This document shows positions 33,524-41,466 of a stretch of 64,000 bases of DNA, piece after piece (position 1 is the stretch's first letter; each line of letters begins with the position of its first letter). The position numbers and the translations under genes were made by a program. The DNA lies in the NCBI RefSeq assembly GCF_041435055.1, contig NZ_CP108002.1, positions 8,246,001-8,310,000 on the forward strand, given 5' to 3'. The stretch comes from Streptomyces sp. NBC_00341. GTDB taxonomy: Bacteria > Actinomycetota > Actinomycetes > Streptomycetales > Streptomycetaceae. A model generated the notes under the pieces. The model was not told where the DNA came from. It ran no database searches and worked only from the letters and a program-made list of their open reading frames with translations.

Positions 33524-34387
33524 TCAGGAGGACAGCATCGGGTTGCGGAGCTCCCCGAGCCCCTCGATCCGGCTGACGAGGACGTCACCGGGCGCGAGGA
33601 ACTTCTGCGGGGTGCGGGCTCCGCCGATGCCCGCGGGAGTACCGGTGAAGATCAGGTCCCCGGGCAGCAGCGGGCAGACTGCCGACAGGCGGACGATCAG
33701 TTCCGGGACGTCGAAGATCATGCTGGAGGTGCGGCTCTTCTGCAGCACCTCGCCGCCCTCCAGCGCGCACCCGATCTCCAGGTCGTCCGGGTCGTCCAGC
33801 TCGTCGACGGTGACCAGCTCGGGGCCGGTGGGGGCGAAGCCGGGGTAGGACTTGCCCAGCGAGAACTGGGGCGCGGGCCCGGTGAGCTGGAGCCGCCGCT
33901 CGGACAGGTCCTGGCCCACGGTGACTCCGGCGACATGGGACCAGGCCGTCTCACGGGTCGCCAGGTGGCAGCGCCGTCCGATGACGACGACGAGCTCGAC
34001 CTCCCAGTCCACCAGCCCTTCGGGCAGGGTGACCGGCTGGTCGTGCCCGGTGAGCGAGGTGGCGAACTTGGTGAAGACCGCGGGCTCGTCGGGGATCGTC
34101 AGCCCGGACTCGATCACGTGGTCGCGGTAGTTCAGCCCGACCGCGAAGATCTGGGCCGGGCGGGGGACCGGGGGCCCCCACACCGCGCCGTCACCCGGGG
34201 CGGGTCGCAGCCCGGAATCCGCCTGCCCGTCGCGTACGAGTTCGTGCGCCCAGCGGGTGAACGCCTCCCAGTCGGCGAACGCCTGCTGGGGGTCCGGACC
34301 GAACCGTCCGCCGCTCGCCTCCGCGACGTCGAGAAGGCCGTCGGGACGGCTCAGGGTCAGACGTCCATCGATGTTCGCCACACGCAT
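33524..34387 (-). CDS. Fumarylacetoacetate hydrolase family protein
   Basis: 287 aa from ATG 34387, with GGGAG five bases upstream. FAH fold landmarks: IFAVGLNYRDHVIE (catalytic His region), EPAVFTKFATSLTGHD, DWEVELVVVIG (metal-binding Glu residues), GVTVGQDLSERRLQL, and the end DLIFTGTPAGIGGARTP. Members hydrolyse C-C bonds of acylpyruvates or diketo acids, or decarboxylate and isomerise ring-fission products. As first gene of the operon with the dioxygenase and hydroxylase, it most likely acts on the product of extradiol cleavage. The presence of acetoacetate ligase in the operon favours a fumarylacetoacetate-like product, but this is inference. Confidence 0.92.
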   Translation of the reverse strand: MRVANIDGRLTLSRPDGLLDVAEASGGRFGPDPQQAFADWEAFTRWAHELVRDGQADSGLRPAPGDGAVWGPPVPRPAQIFAVGLNYRDHVIESGLTIPDEPAVFTKFATSLTGHDQPVTLPEGLVDWEVELVVVIGRRCHLATRETAWSHVAGVTVGQDLSERRLQLTGPAPQFSLGKSYPGFAPTGPELVTVDELDDPDDLEIGCALEGGEVLQKSRTSSMIFDVPELIVRLSAVCPLLPGDLIFTGTPAGIGGARTPQKFLAPGDVLVSRIEGLGELRNPMLSS

Positions 34388-34464
34388 GTGTACTCCCGCT
34401 GTCTCGTGCGCTGTCTCGCGCTCGGCATCTGGAACCCAGTGTTCACACGCGTTCTCACGAATGC

Positions 34465-34485
34465 AATAGATTAGCGATAATCACT
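34465..34485. promoter_or_regulatory. Candidate operator ATTA-NCGN-TAAT upstream of ring-cleavage operon
   Basis: The core ATTAGCGATAAT has the same ATTA/TAAT arms and central NCGN as 8245-8265, and 17 of 21 bases agree. It lies 78-98 bases before the first gene of the minus-strand operon, in an AT-rich patch expected to contain its promoter. The GntR-FCD protein encoded at 8297 is the most economical binder. Confidence 0.5.
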
Positions 34486-34619
34486 CTCCTTGGCCTTTTT
34501 CTGCTGCGGTCGGCGACCGTGCCGACCGATCGCGCTCCGCAGGTCGCTGCGCACGGTGATGAAGGGAAGGTCGCGTGGCGGCGACATGGGTCGTGACCCG
34601 TGCCGCCTGGCGACACGCT

Positions 34620-35318
34620 TCAGCGGGAGGGTTCCGCCCATTGGCGGGCGATCGCCTGGACCTCGGCGGCACTGAGTACGACACCGAGGTCATCGACGGC
34701 CGACTGGGGGCGCAGCGAGCTGATGATCAGCTCCAGGTAGCGCCTGTAGGCATCCGGGCGCACCGGAGAGCTCCGGTGCGCGAACTCCGTGAGCATCAGC
34801 ATGATCATGATCAGATCGGGGACCGTCAGGTCGGTGCGCACCGCACCTTCCAGCTGGGCGCGCCCCAGGAGCTGTTCCAGTCGTGGCGCCAGACCGTCAC
34901 GCAGTGCGTCGGCGCGCTGCCGGCCGGGCCCGGAGCTGAAGACGACGTCGCGCAGGCCTCGGTCGGCGACGTTCATGGCCACCGCCTGCCGCATGACATG
35001 AGTCAGCCCGTCCCAGGCCGTGGCCGCGGCCAGGCCCTGGTCCACCAGTGCAGTCAACTCCGTGAACCGGTCACCGAGTGCGGCGTCGACGAGCACCTCC
35101 TTGTCGGGGAAGTGGCGGTAGATCGTGCCGATGCCGACACCTGCGTGGTGAGCGATCTCGTTGAGGCCGGCTCCGACGCCCTGGGTGGCGAACACCTCGC
35201 GCGCGGCGTCGATGATCCGTGCCCGGTTGCGCGCGGCGTCGCGTCGCGGCGCGCGTCCGGCGGGCGTGGCGCCGGCCGGCTCGTTGTCCCGCCCTTGAGG
35301 GTGCTCGGTTGATGTCAC
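34620..35318 (-). CDS. TetR-family regulator
   Basis: 232 aa from GTG 35318. TAGGGT (35330-35325) sits six bases before the start, suggesting a leaderless transcript. The N-terminal HTH reads RIIDAAREVFATQGVGAGL, IAHHAGVGIGTIYRHFPDKE; the C-terminal ligand domain is all helical with a SHOCT-free tail (VDDLGVVLSAAEVQAIARQW). Two hyphenated palindromes lie just upstream between this gene and the divergent membrane protein at 35531, so it most likely represses both. The ligand is unknown. Confidence 0.9.
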   Translation of the reverse strand: MTSTEHPQGRDNEPAGATPAGRAPRRDAARNRARIIDAAREVFATQGVGAGLNEIAHHAGVGIGTIYRHFPDKEVLVDAALGDRFTELTALVDQGLAAATAWDGLTHVMRQAVAMNVADRGLRDVVFSSGPGRQRADALRDGLAPRLEQLLGRAQLEGAVRTDLTVPDLIMIMLMLTEFAHRSSPVRPDAYRRYLELIISSLRPQSAVDDLGVVLSAAEVQAIARQWAEPSR

Positions 35319-35331
35319 GAGACCACCCTAC

Positions 35332-35360
35332 GCGAAGCGGATAGCTCTCATCCGTTTCGC
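35332..35360. promoter_or_regulatory. TetR operator 1
   Basis: Arms GCGAAGCGGAT (35332-35342) and ATCCGTTTCGC (35350-35360) are inverted repeats with one mismatch around AGCTCTC. It lies 14 bases upstream of the TetR start, over its expected -35 region. Confidence 0.65.
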
Positions 35361-35381
35361 GTGTTAGCTTGGCCGAGCGAT

Positions 35382-35400
35382 CCGGATAAGTGCTATCCGG
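35382..35400. promoter_or_regulatory. TetR operator 2
   Basis: CCGGATA-AGTGC-TATCCGG is a perfect 7-base hyphenated palindrome. It shares CGGATA/TATCCG-type half-sites with operator 1 and lies nearer the divergent membrane protein gene, which it would control. Confidence 0.6.
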
Positions 35401-35530
35401 TTCTGGCTCGCTGATGGTGAGCCCGTATCGCGCCCACGTTTCTCGGCAGCGCGCGGCGCCTCGCTTTCCCTGAGCCGCTCGTCCCCGTGCGCGGACGTCC
35501 GACGAGATCAAGAGCAGGAGACTCGCCACC

Positions 35531-36145
35531 ATGACCGACTCGACGGAGAGCGCCCACGGGCGCGCGGCATCACTCGAACCTCGTCGGAGGCTGAAGCTCG
35601 ACAAGGAGCTGCTGGGTTTCCGCGCGATCACCGTCGTACCCGCGGCGCTGTTCGCCCCCACGCTGGTGCTGGGGCTGGTCGTTCCGGGGTCGGGGGCGGG
35701 GACGACGCTGGGCATCCTCTTCCACATCAGCGTGCTGTTCGTCATCGACCGGGTGCCCGCCCCCGCCTGGGCGCGAGCGGCCGCGTTCGGCTGGATCGCC
35801 ATCGACGTGATGGTCGGGATCATGACGCTCAACCTCGTCTCCGACGACATCTACATGCCGATGCGCCTCGGCGGCCACGTCATGGCGGCCACCTGGCTGA
35901 TCACCGTGTCCCTGCTCTCCCGGCCGGTGCTGTTCAGGAGCCTCGGAATCCTCACCGGCGCCTGGCTCGCCCTCTTCAGCTTCTTCGGCGCCCACCTTCC
36001 GATCGCTCTTCTCGGGCCCCCCGGCATCCTCGTCGTCGTCTGGCTCGTCATGGCCGGCTCGTACGAGCCCGACCCGCTGGGAGGCCTCACCCGGGACGCG
36101 CGTGCCGCGCTCACGACGGAACCTTCGGGTGCTGTCGGCGGATGA
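35531..36145 (+). CDS. Integral membrane protein of unknown function
   Basis: 204 aa from ATG 35531, with GGAG ten bases upstream. After about 30 polar residues there are five or six hydrophobic segments (for example ITVVPAALFAPTLVLGLVV, LGILFHISVLFVI, AFGWIAIDVMVGIMTL, ATWLITVSLLS, WLALFSFFGAHLPIALL, GILVVVWLVMAGS) and a short cytoplasmic tail. No transporter or enzyme motif is recognisable. Control by the divergent TetR gene, with two operators between them, suggests a role in response to a small molecule, such as tolerance. It converges with the gene at 36237 across a strong stem-loop. Confidence 0.8.
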   Translation: MTDSTESAHGRAASLEPRRRLKLDKELLGFRAITVVPAALFAPTLVLGLVVPGSGAGTTLGILFHISVLFVIDRVPAPAWARAAAFGWIAIDVMVGIMTLNLVSDDIYMPMRLGGHVMAATWLITVSLLSRPVLFRSLGILTGAWLALFSFFGAHLPIALLGPPGILVVVWLVMAGSYEPDPLGGLTRDARAALTTEPSGAVGG

Positions 36146-36188
36146 GGCCGCGGACCGGGGAGGGGCGGATTTCCCGGCGGACCGGATT

Positions 36189-36222
36189 CCGGACGGGTGT
36201 CGTCGGCGTTCTCCCCGTCCGG
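36189..36222. terminator. Bidirectional stem-loop
   Basis: Perfect 9-base arms CCGGACGGG (36189-36197) and CCCGTCCGG (36214-36222) with a 16-base loop between two convergent genes. It probably terminates both. Confidence 0.55.
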
Positions 36223-36236
36223 TGCGCGTCCGGTCC

Positions 36237-36929
36237 TCAGCCGCGGGCGGCCGCTGCGGCGACGATCCAGTTCCTGAACTCGACTGCGTAGTGCCGGAGA
36301 TGGTGCTCCAGGACCTCGTCCGGGCACGTGGCGGGGAAGTACACCGTCAGGTTCGCGGTGAAGCCTTCCGCGGTGTCACCGAACTGGATCAGCGCCCGCC
36401 CGACGACCGTGCCGTCGGCCAGGAAGAGGTTCGAGGACATCTTGCGCGGGAACTCCGACTCCGGGAGGAGTTCCTCCGCGTCCTTGGCCCAGGCCAGGGC
36501 TTCCGTTCCCCAGCCGCCCATGTAGAAGTCGGCGACGTGGGGGCCGATGTTCTCCACCACGCGCGCTCCGACGGAATCGGTGCCCATCACGTAGTGCTCG
36601 GGGTGCGCCGCGAGGAGTGGGCCCTCGTCGCCCGCGAACGCCTCGTCCATCCAGGCCAGGAACTCGCCCGAGGCGATGCCCTGCGTCGTGAGCACCGTCG
36701 TGCCCGACTTGAAGGCGCCCTCGGAGGTACGGGCGCTCTCGCGCAGGAAGGCGTTGCCCGCCTCGATGTCCTCGGCCAGCAGGTCGAGCAGCCCCTGGCG
36801 TCCCAGCCGCGTCCTGAAGCGCTCAAGGGCGCGGCGGGCGTAGAACAGCTCGAAGTCGTCGATGCTCCCACCGGTGGGTCCTGACGCGAGCGTCACGGTC
36901 ACGGGCGACGACGTCCGGGTGTCTGTCAT
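36237..36929 (-). CDS. Hypothetical protein under TetR control
   Basis: 230 aa from ATG 36929, with GGAGG seven bases upstream, the best ribosome site in this neighbourhood. Soluble and acidic, with no signal peptide. Helical N-terminus (FELFYARRALERFRTRLGRQ), a middle with the sequence EHYVMGTDSVGARVVENIGPHVADFYMG split by turns, and a last strand-helix part (FTANLTVYFPATCPDEVLEH). I do not recognise the family. The divergent TetR gene and a strong palindrome 20 bases upstream of its start suggest inducible expression. A ligand-binding or enzyme role is possible but unproven. Confidence 0.8.
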   Translation of the reverse strand: MTDTRTSSPVTVTLASGPTGGSIDDFELFYARRALERFRTRLGRQGLLDLLAEDIEAGNAFLRESARTSEGAFKSGTTVLTTQGIASGEFLAWMDEAFAGDEGPLLAAHPEHYVMGTDSVGARVVENIGPHVADFYMGGWGTEALAWAKDAEELLPESEFPRKMSSNLFLADGTVVGRALIQFGDTAEGFTANLTVYFPATCPDEVLEHHLRHYAVEFRNWIVAAAAARG

Positions 36930-36948
36930 TCTCGAACCTCCACGAAAT

Positions 36949-36970
36949 GTGAATGTGAATTCATGTTCAC
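36949..36970. promoter_or_regulatory. TetR-type operator between divergent genes
   Basis: A 22-base imperfect palindrome (GTGAATGTGAA at 36949-36959 against TTCATGTTCAC at 36960-36970; 18 of 22 positions self-complementary). It is 20-41 bases from the start of the minus-strand gene, so it overlaps that promoter, while the TetR gene's own -10 lies 60 bases away. Confidence 0.65.
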
Positions 36971-37042
36971 GTTAGGTTATGCGCAGGAGCGAGCGACTTG
37001 TCAAGAGAACCGGCGGAGACCGCCGCCGATACGATGCGTGAC

Positions 37043-37693
37043 ATGACCGAGGAGCCAGATCGCGCACCGCTCTACCGAGAGCCCCGGCAGGCGCGCAGCG
37101 TCGCGACATTGGCTCGCGTACTGCAGGCGGCCGAGGAGATCGCCTCCTCGTCCGGCCTGGCGGAAATGACGATCACCGGCGTCGCGGAACGCGCCGGTGT
37201 CTCGGTCGGCACGATCTACCGCCGCTTCGACGACAAGGACCAGCTGGTCACCGCCCTGGTCGAGCGGATGCTGGAACGCCGCGAGGCCTACGTCGCCGAA
37301 CGGCTGCGCGCGGCCGAGCCGTCCCTGCGCGGCCTCATGGACGCCTACGCGCACGCCCTGCTGCAGTCCTTCGCCGAGGGCAACAAGCTCTTCCCCGAGC
37401 TGCTGCGCGCACGGGGCGTCAAGGCGGTGGACCGAGGGGCCGACGCCATCACCGAGATCCACCGCCTCCTGGTCGAAGCCGCAACCCCCTACGCCGACCG
37501 GATCCGGCGCTCCGACCCGCAGGCGGCACTGGACACCGTGGCCCGCGCCCTCCTCGGCGCCTGCTTCCACAACTCGGTGCGCCCCGACCCCGCCACCGGC
37601 GAGGCTGCCCTGCGCCGGTACGCCGACGAACTCGGCGACATGGCGATCGCCTACCTCGACACTCCCGACCGGGACCGCACCGCTCGTCCCTGA
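37043..37693 (+). CDS. TetR-family regulator
   Basis: 216 aa from ATG 37043. TACGAT (37030-37035) precedes it by seven bases, so a leaderless transcript is likely; ATG 37034 and TTG 36998 are longer alternatives. The HTH is LQAAEEIASSSGLAEMTITG, VAERAGVSVGTIYRRFDDKD; the helical C-terminal domain includes LMDAYAHALLQSFAEGNKLF and DTVARALLGACFHNSVRP. It probably represses the divergent gene at 36929 through the 22-base palindrome between them. Ligand unknown. Confidence 0.9.
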   Translation: MTEEPDRAPLYREPRQARSVATLARVLQAAEEIASSSGLAEMTITGVAERAGVSVGTIYRRFDDKDQLVTALVERMLERREAYVAERLRAAEPSLRGLMDAYAHALLQSFAEGNKLFPELLRARGVKAVDRGADAITEIHRLLVEAATPYADRIRRSDPQAALDTVARALLGACFHNSVRPDPATGEAALRRYADELGDMAIAYLDTPDRDRTARP

Positions 37694-38132
37694 GCCGCCG
37701 GGGGAGGTGGGGCGGCTTCCGGGGCCGACAGGTCACGTCGGGCTCCGGCGGGGCCGTGTCGTGGGCGCTCGTCTCCGTCCGCACAAGAACTAACACGAGG
37801 GGCGAGCTGGTGCGCCGGCCCGGCATGCTTCTCCCTGGCGCATGCGTCAAAGCGCCTACTGAGACGAGGACTTGGCGCCCGATGCGAGTGAAGGCGGGTT
37901 GCGCGGAGTCGCTCCGGCGGCCAGTCGGCCGGCCGTGTCGACGTCCAAAGTTGTTTGTGGCCGGGAACGTAGACGCCGTTGCGGGACGGGCGTAGAACTA
38001 CGCCAGCGATCGATTGCGTTGCAAATTGGTGGCTTCTGTTGGAAACAGTTGGACGGTACAGGTGAGATCCGTTCCGGCTGCATTCCGGGACCACCGTCCC
38101 TCGGCTCACATCATTCACGCCATGGAGGCATC
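37694..38132. other. Non-coding region upstream of the sugar ABC operon
   Basis: 439 bases with no convincing gene. Its last 140 bases are AT-richer and hold promoter-like sequence, including CTGTT-GGA-AACAG (38036-38048, a perfect 5-base hyphenated palindrome) and an imperfect TTGC-GTT-GCAA near 38015. These are candidate operators for the carbohydrate regulator. Confidence 0.5.
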
Positions 38133-39482
38133 ATGTCGGCTGTCGACCCGGACAGAGGCGTCGTCACGCCCACCCACACACGCAGGAGTCTGCTCAGGGG
38201 CGTGGGCGCCGCCGGACTGACCGTGGCCGCCGGCGGTCTGCTCGCCGCCTGTGGAGATGACTCGGAGTCCAGCGACTCGAGGAAGTCGTCGGGCCCGGTG
38301 GCGGGCAGCACGGTCACCTTCGGATCGAACAACTCCGACCCGGCGACCAAGGAGGCGTTCGCCGCGCTGACCGGTTCCGCGACGGCGTCGACCAAGGTGA
38401 AGGTCAAAATCAACACCGTTGACCACAACTCCTTCCAGCAGAACATCACCAGCTATCTGCAGGGCACACCGGACGACCTCTTCACCTGGTTCGCCGGATA
38501 CCGCATGCAGTACTTCGCGGCGCAGGGACTCGCCGCGCCGCTCGACGAGGTCTGGGAGAAGATCGGCGGCAACTTCGGACCGGTCGCCAAGCAGCTCTCC
38601 ACCGGCCTCGACGGCCACCAGTACCTTGTGCCCCTGTACAACTACCCGTGGGTCGTCTTCTACAGCAAGAGCCTGTTCAAGAAGAACGGCTACACGGTGC
38701 CGGCCACGTGGGACGCGTACCTCGCGCTGTGCAGGAAGATGAAGTCGGACGGCCTCATCCCCATCGCGTTCGGCGAGAAGGACGGCTGGCCGGCGCTCGG
38801 CACGTTCGACATCCTCAACATGCGGATCAACGGCTACGACTACCACGTCAAGTTGATGAAGCACGAGATCGCGTGGACCGATCAGGGCGTGAACACGGTC
38901 TTCCAGCACTGGGCGGAGATGATGCCCTACGTGCAGAGCGGCGCGAACGGCCGGACCTGGCAGGACGCGGCCAAGACGCTGGAGTCCAAGAAGGCCGGGA
39001 TGATGTTCCAGGGCACCAACCAGGTGGCCGCGCAGTTCGTCAGTGACAAGGCGGACCTGGCCGACCTGGACTTCTTCCCCTTCCCCGCGATCAATCCGAA
39101 GTGGGGCCAGGACTACATGGACGCGCCCGCCGACGGCTTCATGCTGAGCAGCAAGGCGAAGAACCCCGCCGCGGCCAAGGCCGTCCTGGAGTACATCGGC
39201 ACGGGCGCGGCCGAGGCCGAGTACCTCAAGTCCGACCAGTGGGACGTCGGTCTGGCCAAGGGCCTGAAGATGCCGACGTACAACGCCATCCAGAAGAAGT
39301 CCGTGGCCGAGATCGCCAAGTGCAAGGCCGTGGGCCAGTTCATGGACCGGGACGCCGATCCCGCCATGGCCACCGCGATGATCTCGCTGATCCAGAAGTT
39401 CGTCGGCGACCCCGGCACCAGCGGCATCGCGTCTCTGCAGAAGAACGCCGAGTCCCAGGCGAAGGCGATCTACACCGGATGA
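38133..39482 (+). CDS. ABC transporter solute-binding lipoprotein (carbohydrate)
   Basis: 449 aa from ATG 38133, with GGAGG four bases upstream. A twin-Arg (RR at 17-18) signal ends in the lipobox LLAAC with the lipidated Cys40, so it is exported folded and anchored outside the membrane. The mature part is a type-I (family 1, UgpB/MalE-like) carbohydrate-binding protein, seen in YLQGTPDDLFTWFAGYRMQY, FYSKSLFKKNGYTVPATWD and DAPADGFMLSSKAKNP. It is the first gene of the operon SBP-permease-permease-GH27. The sugar is probably a galactose- or arabinose-containing oligosaccharide, judged only from the neighbouring hydrolases. Confidence 0.92.
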   Translation: MSAVDPDRGVVTPTHTRRSLLRGVGAAGLTVAAGGLLAACGDDSESSDSRKSSGPVAGSTVTFGSNNSDPATKEAFAALTGSATASTKVKVKINTVDHNSFQQNITSYLQGTPDDLFTWFAGYRMQYFAAQGLAAPLDEVWEKIGGNFGPVAKQLSTGLDGHQYLVPLYNYPWVVFYSKSLFKKNGYTVPATWDAYLALCRKMKSDGLIPIAFGEKDGWPALGTFDILNMRINGYDYHVKLMKHEIAWTDQGVNTVFQHWAEMMPYVQSGANGRTWQDAAKTLESKKAGMMFQGTNQVAAQFVSDKADLADLDFFPFPAINPKWGQDYMDAPADGFMLSSKAKNPAAAKAVLEYIGTGAAEAEYLKSDQWDVGLAKGLKMPTYNAIQKKSVAEIAKCKAVGQFMDRDADPAMATAMISLIQKFVGDPGTSGIASLQKNAESQAKAIYTG

Positions 39483-40492
39483 GCACCGTCACCCGCACGC
39501 ACCGTCTGCCGGCGCCGCCCGGCCGCCCGCCCGCCCGGCGCAAGCGCCGGGGGCCGCGGCGCCTGCGGCACCTGAACACCCACGACCGCGTCGTCGTCGC
39601 CCTGATGCTCGGCATTCCGCTGCTGCTCAGCCTGGCCTTCGTGTGGGCCCCGGCGCTCGGCACCGTACTGCTGTCGTTCACCCGGTGGAACGGCGTCGGT
39701 GACCTGCACACCAAGGCATGCGATCCGGCCCTGCCCTCCATCCTGAACAACGGGTGTGTGAACGGCGTCCAGAACTACCACCAGGCCGCCACCAACTATC
39801 CGGAGTTCTGGCCCGCGGTCCAGCACAACTTCATCTGGCTCGCGGTGTTCGTCGTGATCGCCACCCCGCTCGGGATGGTGTTCGCGGTCGTCATCGACCG
39901 CGGCATCAGCGGCAGCCGCATGTACCAGAGCATCCTGTTCCTGCCGGTCATGCTCTCGCTGGCGCTCGTCGGCATCATCTGGGAGTTCATGTACTCGCAG
40001 AACTACGGCGTGATCAACACCGTCATCGGCCGCGCCGGGGACAACAACGCCATCGACTGGCTCGGCGACCCGGACCTGAACCTGTGGGCCGTTCTGGTGG
40101 AGGCGACCTGGCGACAGGCGGGCTATGTGATGGTCCTGTACCTCGCGGGCCTGAAAGCCGTCGACCCGACCCTTCGCGAGGCCGCCCGGATGGACGGTGC
40201 CAACGCCTGGCAGACGTTCTGGCGGGTCGTCTTCCCCGTGATGAGACCGATCAACGTCGTCATCATGGTGATCACCGTCATCGAGTCGCTCCGCGCCTTC
40301 GACCTCGTCTACATCACCAACAAGGGCATCAACGGCCTGGAGCTGCTGTCGGTCCTGGTGACCTCGAACATCGTCGGCGAGACCCAGCGGGTCGGCTTCG
40401 GCTCCGCCCTCGGTGTCGTACTGCTCCTGATCTCGCTGGTGCCGATCTGCCTCTTCCTCCGTCAGACGTTCCGCAGGGAGGGAACACAGTGA
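39479..40492 (+). CDS. Sugar ABC transporter permease (MalF-like)
   Basis: 337 aa; ATG 39479 overlaps the SBP stop (ATGA). After a basic N-terminus (PPARRKRRGPRRLRHLN) six membrane helices follow. The EAA loop REAARMDGANAWQTFWRVVF, which docks the ATPase, is intact. A periplasmic loop with two Cys (KACDPALPSILNNGC) is longer than usual in MalF-type permeases and could be disulfide-bonded. It would form the channel with the next permease. No ATP-binding gene is present; the shared ATPase MsiK encoded elsewhere is the normal solution in Streptomyces. Confidence 0.93.
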   Translation: MSTVTRTHRLPAPPGRPPARRKRRGPRRLRHLNTHDRVVVALMLGIPLLLSLAFVWAPALGTVLLSFTRWNGVGDLHTKACDPALPSILNNGCVNGVQNYHQAATNYPEFWPAVQHNFIWLAVFVVIATPLGMVFAVVIDRGISGSRMYQSILFLPVMLSLALVGIIWEFMYSQNYGVINTVIGRAGDNNAIDWLGDPDLNLWAVLVEATWRQAGYVMVLYLAGLKAVDPTLREAARMDGANAWQTFWRVVFPVMRPINVVIMVITVIESLRAFDLVYITNKGINGLELLSVLVTSNIVGETQRVGFGSALGVVLLLISLVPICLFLRQTFRREGTQ

Positions 40493-41397
40493 GTCCGACG
40501 ACACTGCCGAGGGGCACGACACCGGCGCGCGTGACCCGGCCGGCGCGACCGCGGGGCCAGGTCCTCTCGCAGGTCTTCCTGGTCGGCGCGTCCGTGCTGT
40601 GGCTGCTGCCGATCCTGTTCGCGCTGTACATCGCGGTCCGTCCGTACGCCGACACCCGCAAGCACGGATACGTCTCGCTGCCGCACAGCCTGACACTGAG
40701 CAACTTCGGTGACGCGTGGTCCCAGGCGGACATGGGCCGGTTCTTCTGGAACTCGATCGTGATCACGGTGCCGGCGGTCGTCATCGTGCTCGCGCTGGCC
40801 GCCGGCGCGGCCTTCGTCCTGACCCGGGTGAACGTCAAGGTGAACGTCGCCCTGCTCATCCTGTTCACGGCGGGGAACCTGCTGCCCCAGCAGGTGATCA
40901 TCACTCCGCTGTTCCGGATGTACCTGAAGATCCCGCTGCCCTCGTTCCTCAGCGACAGCGGCCTGATGTACAACTCCGCCTTCGGCCTCATCACCATCAA
41001 CGTGGCCTTTCAGCTGGGGTTCTGCGTCTTCGTGCTCAGCAACTACATGAAGTCGATCCCCGGGGAGATGTACGAGGCCGCGCTGGTGGACGGAACGAGC
41101 CTGTGGACCCGCTTCTGGCGCCTCACGCTCCCGTTGTGCCGACCGGCGCTGGCCGCCCTGGCCACGTTGCTGACGACCTGGATCTACAACGACTTCTTCT
41201 GGGCCATCACGCTGATGTCATCCGGCGACAAACGCCCGGTCACCTCCGCGCTTGCCAACCTCCAGGGGCAGTTCGTGAGCAACCAGAACCTCATCGCCGC
41301 CGGCGCGATGATCGCCGCGGTCCCGACGCTGGTGGTCTACGTCCTGCTGCAGAAGCAGTTCATCTCGGGGCTCTCCCTCGGGGCCAGCAAGGGCTGA
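40489..41397 (+). CDS. Sugar ABC transporter permease (MalG-like)
   Basis: 302 aa from GTG 40489, overlapping the previous stop by four bases. Six membrane segments, with the EAA motif YEAALVDGTSLWTRFWRLTL before TM5. The cytoplasmic N-terminus is Pro/Arg-rich. Paired with the preceding permease as a heterodimeric CUT1-type channel for oligosaccharides. The GH27 gene begins 69 bases later and is likely in the same transcript. Confidence 0.93.
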   Translation: MSPTTLPRGTTPARVTRPARPRGQVLSQVFLVGASVLWLLPILFALYIAVRPYADTRKHGYVSLPHSLTLSNFGDAWSQADMGRFFWNSIVITVPAVVIVLALAAGAAFVLTRVNVKVNVALLILFTAGNLLPQQVIITPLFRMYLKIPLPSFLSDSGLMYNSAFGLITINVAFQLGFCVFVLSNYMKSIPGEMYEAALVDGTSLWTRFWRLTLPLCRPALAALATLLTTWIYNDFFWAITLMSSGDKRPVTSALANLQGQFVSNQNLIAAGAMIAAVPTLVVYVLLQKQFISGLSLGASKG

Positions 41398-41466
41398 GCA
41401 CCGGCAGGGGGCGGTGCGTGAAACCCCGAAACGACACCCGCAACCAGGAAAAGAGGATGAGGAGAC

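Noticed and set aside
38133..41397. Missing ABC ATPase as evidence of a broken transporter
   Set aside because: Streptomyces carbohydrate importers usually lack their own ATPase gene and share MsiK, and both permeases keep an intact EAA loop.
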